Of a stretch of 41,284 nt of DNA, positions 35,932-41,284 are shown piece after piece. The DNA is taken from positions 1-41,284 of the forward strand of contig NYYJ01000181.1 in assembly GCA_002686755.1 (NCBI GenBank), given 5' to 3'. The DNA is from Verrucomicrobiales bacterium. Lineage in GTDB: Bacteria > Verrucomicrobiota > Verrucomicrobiia > Limisphaerales > UBA1096. The stretch's first letter is position 1. Each line of letters begins with the position of its first letter. The position numbers were made by a program, and so were the translations under genes. The notes under the pieces were generated by a model, which worked only from the letters and a program-made list of their open reading frames with translations, was not told where the DNA came from and made no database searches.

Positions 35932-36945
35932 ATGTCCAAGCTGATCCACCAAGCCATAGACTCGCTGCTCAAGGAAACCTCCCGCTCCTTTTACCTGACC
36001 CTCAAGGCGCTCCCGCCGCGCATACGGCCGCAGATCGGCCTTGGCTATCTGCTTGCCCGTATCGCCGACACGATCGCCGACGCAAAAGGCGGCCCCACCG
36101 ACCAGCGCCTGCGCCTGCTTGAGCAGTTCAACGACCGCATCCAGGGGCACACCGGCACGCTGCCCAACCTCACGACCTTCGCCCGACTCCAGCGCGAGCC
36201 GGCCGAGGCGCAACTGCTCGAGAACGCCGCCGCGCCACTAAGCTATCTCGAGCAATTTTCCGACGCCGACCAGCGGCGCATCCGGCAGGTGCTCAACACG
36301 ATCACCAGCGGCCAGATGCTCGACCTGAAACGCTTCGCCTACGCCACCGGCGACACGATCATCCCGCTGGCGCGCGAGGAGGAACTCGACGACTACACCT
36401 ACCGCGTCGCCGGTTGTGTCGGCGAATTCTGGACCCACCTGTCGCTGGCGCACCTGTTCGAGGCCGACGACGCCACCGAGGCGCAGCTGCTCGAGACCGG
36501 CGTGCGCTTTGGGAAGGGGCTCCAACTGGTCAACATCCTGCGCGACCTTCCGGCCGACCTGCGCACGGGCCGCTGCTACCTGCCCGCCGCCGTGCTGGCC
36601 GAGCACGACCTCACGCCGCGCGACCTGCTCGCGACGAAGACCATCGACCGCTTTCGTCCCGTTTACGACAGCTACCTCGACAAGGCGGCCGCGCACCTCG
36701 ACGACGCCGTCGAGTACATCGGCCTGCTGCCGTACCGGCAGTTCCGGCTGCGCACCGCCTGCATGCTGCCGGTGCTCATTGGCCAGCGGACACTCGCCCT
36801 GTTGCGCGTGCAAAACGTGCTCGACGCCGAAAACCGCATCAAGGTCAGCCGGCCTGAAATCAGGCAGTTGACCCGCCAAACCGCCCTCGCCGTACCGTCG
36901 CGCCGGCGCAGCCAAAAACTGCTCGACGCCCAACGCCATGCCTGA
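35932..36945 (+). CDS. Squalene/phytoene synthase family protein
   Basis: The 337-residue enzyme starts at ATG 35932; the frame is open far upstream but overlaps the transporter gene there. It has a first Asp-rich motif, DTIAD (residues 46-50), and a second, NILRDLPAD (residues 201-209), that bind Mg2+-diphosphate. Flanking YRVAGCVGEFW and GKGLQLVNILRD favour squalene synthase over phytoene synthase. The reaction would join two farnesyl diphosphates, for sterol, hopanoid or carotenoid precursors; no cyclase gene is seen nearby. Overlaps the next gene by 8 bp. Confidence 0.9.
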   Translation: MSKLIHQAIDSLLKETSRSFYLTLKALPPRIRPQIGLGYLLARIADTIADAKGGPTDQRLRLLEQFNDRIQGHTGTLPNLTTFARLQREPAEAQLLENAAAPLSYLEQFSDADQRRIRQVLNTITSGQMLDLKRFAYATGDTIIPLAREEELDDYTYRVAGCVGEFWTHLSLAHLFEADDATEAQLLETGVRFGKGLQLVNILRDLPADLRTGRCYLPAAVLAEHDLTPRDLLATKTIDRFRPVYDSYLDKAAAHLDDAVEYIGLLPYRQFRLRTACMLPVLIGQRTLALLRVQNVLDAENRIKVSRPEIRQLTRQTALAVPSRRRSQKLLDAQRHA

Positions 36946-37666
36946 TCCGACGCACAACCGATTCCCGCTTGGCCAAGCTCTGGCGCTGCTGGCGATCGCC
37001 GGGCTCCTCGGCGGTTGCGGCGGTGACCCCTTGGCCAAGCCCGGCTTTCACCAAGTCAATGAACGCCACCTGTTTGTCAACAGCCTCGGCATGCAGTTCG
37101 TCCCGCTGCCCGGCGGCGACGCCTGGATCAGCGTCTGGGAGACCCGCGTTGCCGACTACGCCGCCTTTGCCCGCGCCACCACCAACGGCTGGCAGTCCGC
37201 CTGGTTTCAGGACACTGACCGCCACCCCGCCGTCAATGTCTCGTGGGACGACGCTCAAGGCTTCTGCGCCTGGCTCAGCCAGCGCGAACGGGCAACCGGC
37301 CTGCTCGCCGACCACGAAGGCTACCGCCTGCCGACCTCCGACGAATGGACCGCCGCGCTTGGCCAAGCGCAGCCAGCCGACACCGCCAACTTCGGCCCGA
37401 AAACCGGCAGCGACAATTTCGAGCGCACCAGCCCGGTCGGCTCGTTCCCCGGCAACACGCTGGGCCTGCACGACCTGCGTGGCAATGCCTGGGAATGGTG
37501 CACCGCCTGGCCAAGCGAGGAGGGCATCGGCCGCATCCTGCGCGGCGGCGGCTGGCGCGACGACTCCCCCGACCTGCTCTACCCCGCCCGCGAACTCCTC
37601 GTCACCCCCAAGAGCGCCACCGAAGACTACGGCTTCCGCTGTATCCTCGTCCTCAAGGCGCGGTAA
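36938..37666 (+). CDS. FGE/SUMF1-like lipoprotein lacking catalytic cysteines
   Basis: The 242-residue product has a lipoprotein signal (ALLAIAGLLGGCGG) and an FGE-sulfatase domain (SLGMQFVPLPGGDAWISVWE, HPAVNVSWDDAQGFCAWLSQ, YRLPTSDEWTAAL, GNAWEWC, RILRGGGW, YGFRC). True formylglycine-generating enzymes have two Cys in the segment after RGG; here it reads RGGGWRDDSPDLLYPARELL with none. It is therefore probably a binding or structural member of the fold. Overlap with the upstream gene implies cotranscription. Palindromes at 36969, 37031 and 37369 read as LGQA, LAK and LGQA. Confidence 0.85.
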   Translation: MPDPTHNRFPLGQALALLAIAGLLGGCGGDPLAKPGFHQVNERHLFVNSLGMQFVPLPGGDAWISVWETRVADYAAFARATTNGWQSAWFQDTDRHPAVNVSWDDAQGFCAWLSQRERATGLLADHEGYRLPTSDEWTAALGQAQPADTANFGPKTGSDNFERTSPVGSFPGNTLGLHDLRGNAWEWCTAWPSEEGIGRILRGGGWRDDSPDLLYPARELLVTPKSATEDYGFRCILVLKAR

Positions 37667-37784
37667 AAACTCAGAGGATCTTCGGGGCGACTAATTATTC
37701 ACAATTCGGGAATCTCGCTTGGGACGGTTTCGGTTGTCCCGTACATTGGCCGCAGGGTGGCAGCGCCCCCATTCAAGGATCATT

Positions 37785-40643
<2,859 letters not shown>

Positions 40644-40651
40644 CTGCGGCC

Positions 40652-41284
40652 CTACGGCTGGAGCACCCGGAAGAATTTTTGCCCGTCATTTGGATCGACC
40701 GCGAACGGACTGGCGGCGTCATCGACCGGTTGCCAATTTTTCAGGTTGTCGCTGGCCTGCAACTTGCCGCCGCCGGCCCACTCCAGTGCCACTTTGCCCT
40801 CCCCGCTTCGCGCGACGGCAAGCACCGGCGGTTCGCTGGATTCGTTGACGGTCAACGTGAACGCCGTCGCGGCCTGCTTCTCACCATCACTGACAGTGAA
40901 CGTGATGACAGCCTCACCGAACGCGCCCGAAGCGGGCGTGATAATCACGGTGCGCTTGGAGCCAGAGGAATTAATCTCGATTCCCTCCGAAGGAACCAGC
41001 GCCGAATTGGAAGAATCGGCGGTGACTATGAGCTTGGAGGAAGACAACTCGACATCATCAATATGAATGACCATCTCCCCGGTTCCGTTCTCGTTGATGG
41101 TCAGGCTATCGACCGGCTCGATGGTGGGCGGAAAGTTGTACAGCGTCCCATCGAGCTTGAGATTCTTGTAATACCCGATTTCGCTGCCCGGATCCCAGGC
41201 GCTGTCCCAGTAACCAAAGTAGCCAAACCGATGCTGGCTGCCCTCCGGTCGGGGCAGGTTCGTCAGCAGGACGATCTCCCGGGT
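40652..41284 (-). CDS. C-terminal part of a large secreted protein (5' end outside window)
   Basis: The frame is open on the - strand from the right edge to the stop at 40652, about 210 residues. It starts with a LamG-like end (FGYFGYWDSAWDPGSEIGYY, KNLKLDGTLYNFP). A repeat-type domain follows (DSLTINENGTGEMVIHIDD, ...VIITPASGAFGEAVITFTVS), similar to cadherin-like adhesin repeats. It ends with LQASDNLKNWQPVDD and KFFRVLQP, the same terminal module as in two other secreted proteins here. Probably an extracellular adhesin or glycan-binding protein. The stop lies 8 bases from the end of gcvP. Confidence 0.8.
   Translation of the reverse strand, partial: TREIVLLTNLPRPEGSQHRFGYFGYWDSAWDPGSEIGYYKNLKLDGTLYNFPPTIEPVDSLTINENGTGEMVIHIDDVELSSSKLIVTADSSNSALVPSEGIEINSSGSKRTVIITPASGAFGEAVITFTVSDGEKQAATAFTLTVNESSEPPVLAVARSGEGKVALEWAGGGKLQASDNLKNWQPVDDAASPFAVDPNDGQKFFRVLQP

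Overview
The window comes from a diderm, LPS-bearing bacterium, most likely a Verrucomicrobiota member (inference). Pointers are a Tat-secreted DUF1501 protein, a SMUG1-type uracil-DNA glycosylase, a PhoPQ-activated pathogenicity-related (PqaA-like) hydrolase, a secreted sulfatase, GYF-type membrane proteins, kdsB, and several secreted proteins sharing a 'sDLxxWxxv...FFRV' segment common in this phylum. No rRNA, tRNA, CRISPR array, transposase or integrase gene was seen.

Layout. Positions 1-8680 are an AT-richer accessory stretch: a partial and a giant ankyrin-repeat gene, a sulfatase, a degraded ankyrin/lipoprotein junction, a two-hydrolase fusion gene, a truncated signal-peptide ORF, a small Cys-rich repeat protein and a frameshifted zinc-peptidase-like gene. 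From 8682 to the end the DNA is GC-rich: M1 aminopeptidase with HEAT repeats, a small CxxC protein, HIT protein, a short AT-richer patch with two paralogous membrane proteins, prfB with its programmed +1 frameshift, SMUG1, DUF1501, a pentapeptide-repeat protein, a beta-helix protein, an esterase, an O-antigen ligase-like TPR protein, two large secreted proteins, a TetR regulator, a transglutaminase-like protein, kdsB-pyrG-maf, a polyprenyl-phosphate sugar transferase, a NicO/UreH-like transporter, a squalene/phytoene synthase, an FGE-like lipoprotein, gcvP, and the end of another secreted protein.

The most striking signal is not a gene. A perfect palindrome, GCTTGGCCAAGC (core TTGGCCAA), recurs through the GC-rich part. 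By hand I count 48 copies of the 8-base core between 8722 and 39395, of which 24 have the full 12-mer, where base composition predicts fewer than one. It lies both between and inside genes, in all three reading frames, so short peptides LGQA, LAKR and AWPS are scattered through unrelated proteins. It is absent from 1-8721, and I saw none in prfB, pyrG, maf or the DUF1501 gene. This resembles other genome-wide iterated motifs (HIP1 of cyanobacteria, DNA uptake sequences of Pasteurellaceae and Neisseriaceae), but I do not recognise this sequence as a described member.

Gene cooperation. kdsB, the sugar transferase and the O-antigen ligase-like protein point to LPS or exopolysaccharide synthesis. 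pyrG supplies the CTP that KdsB uses and overlaps kdsB by 4 bp. The squalene synthase-like gene and FGE-like lipoprotein gene overlap and are probably cotranscribed. Many remaining products carry signal peptides, in keeping with a polymer-degrading, surface-active lifestyle.
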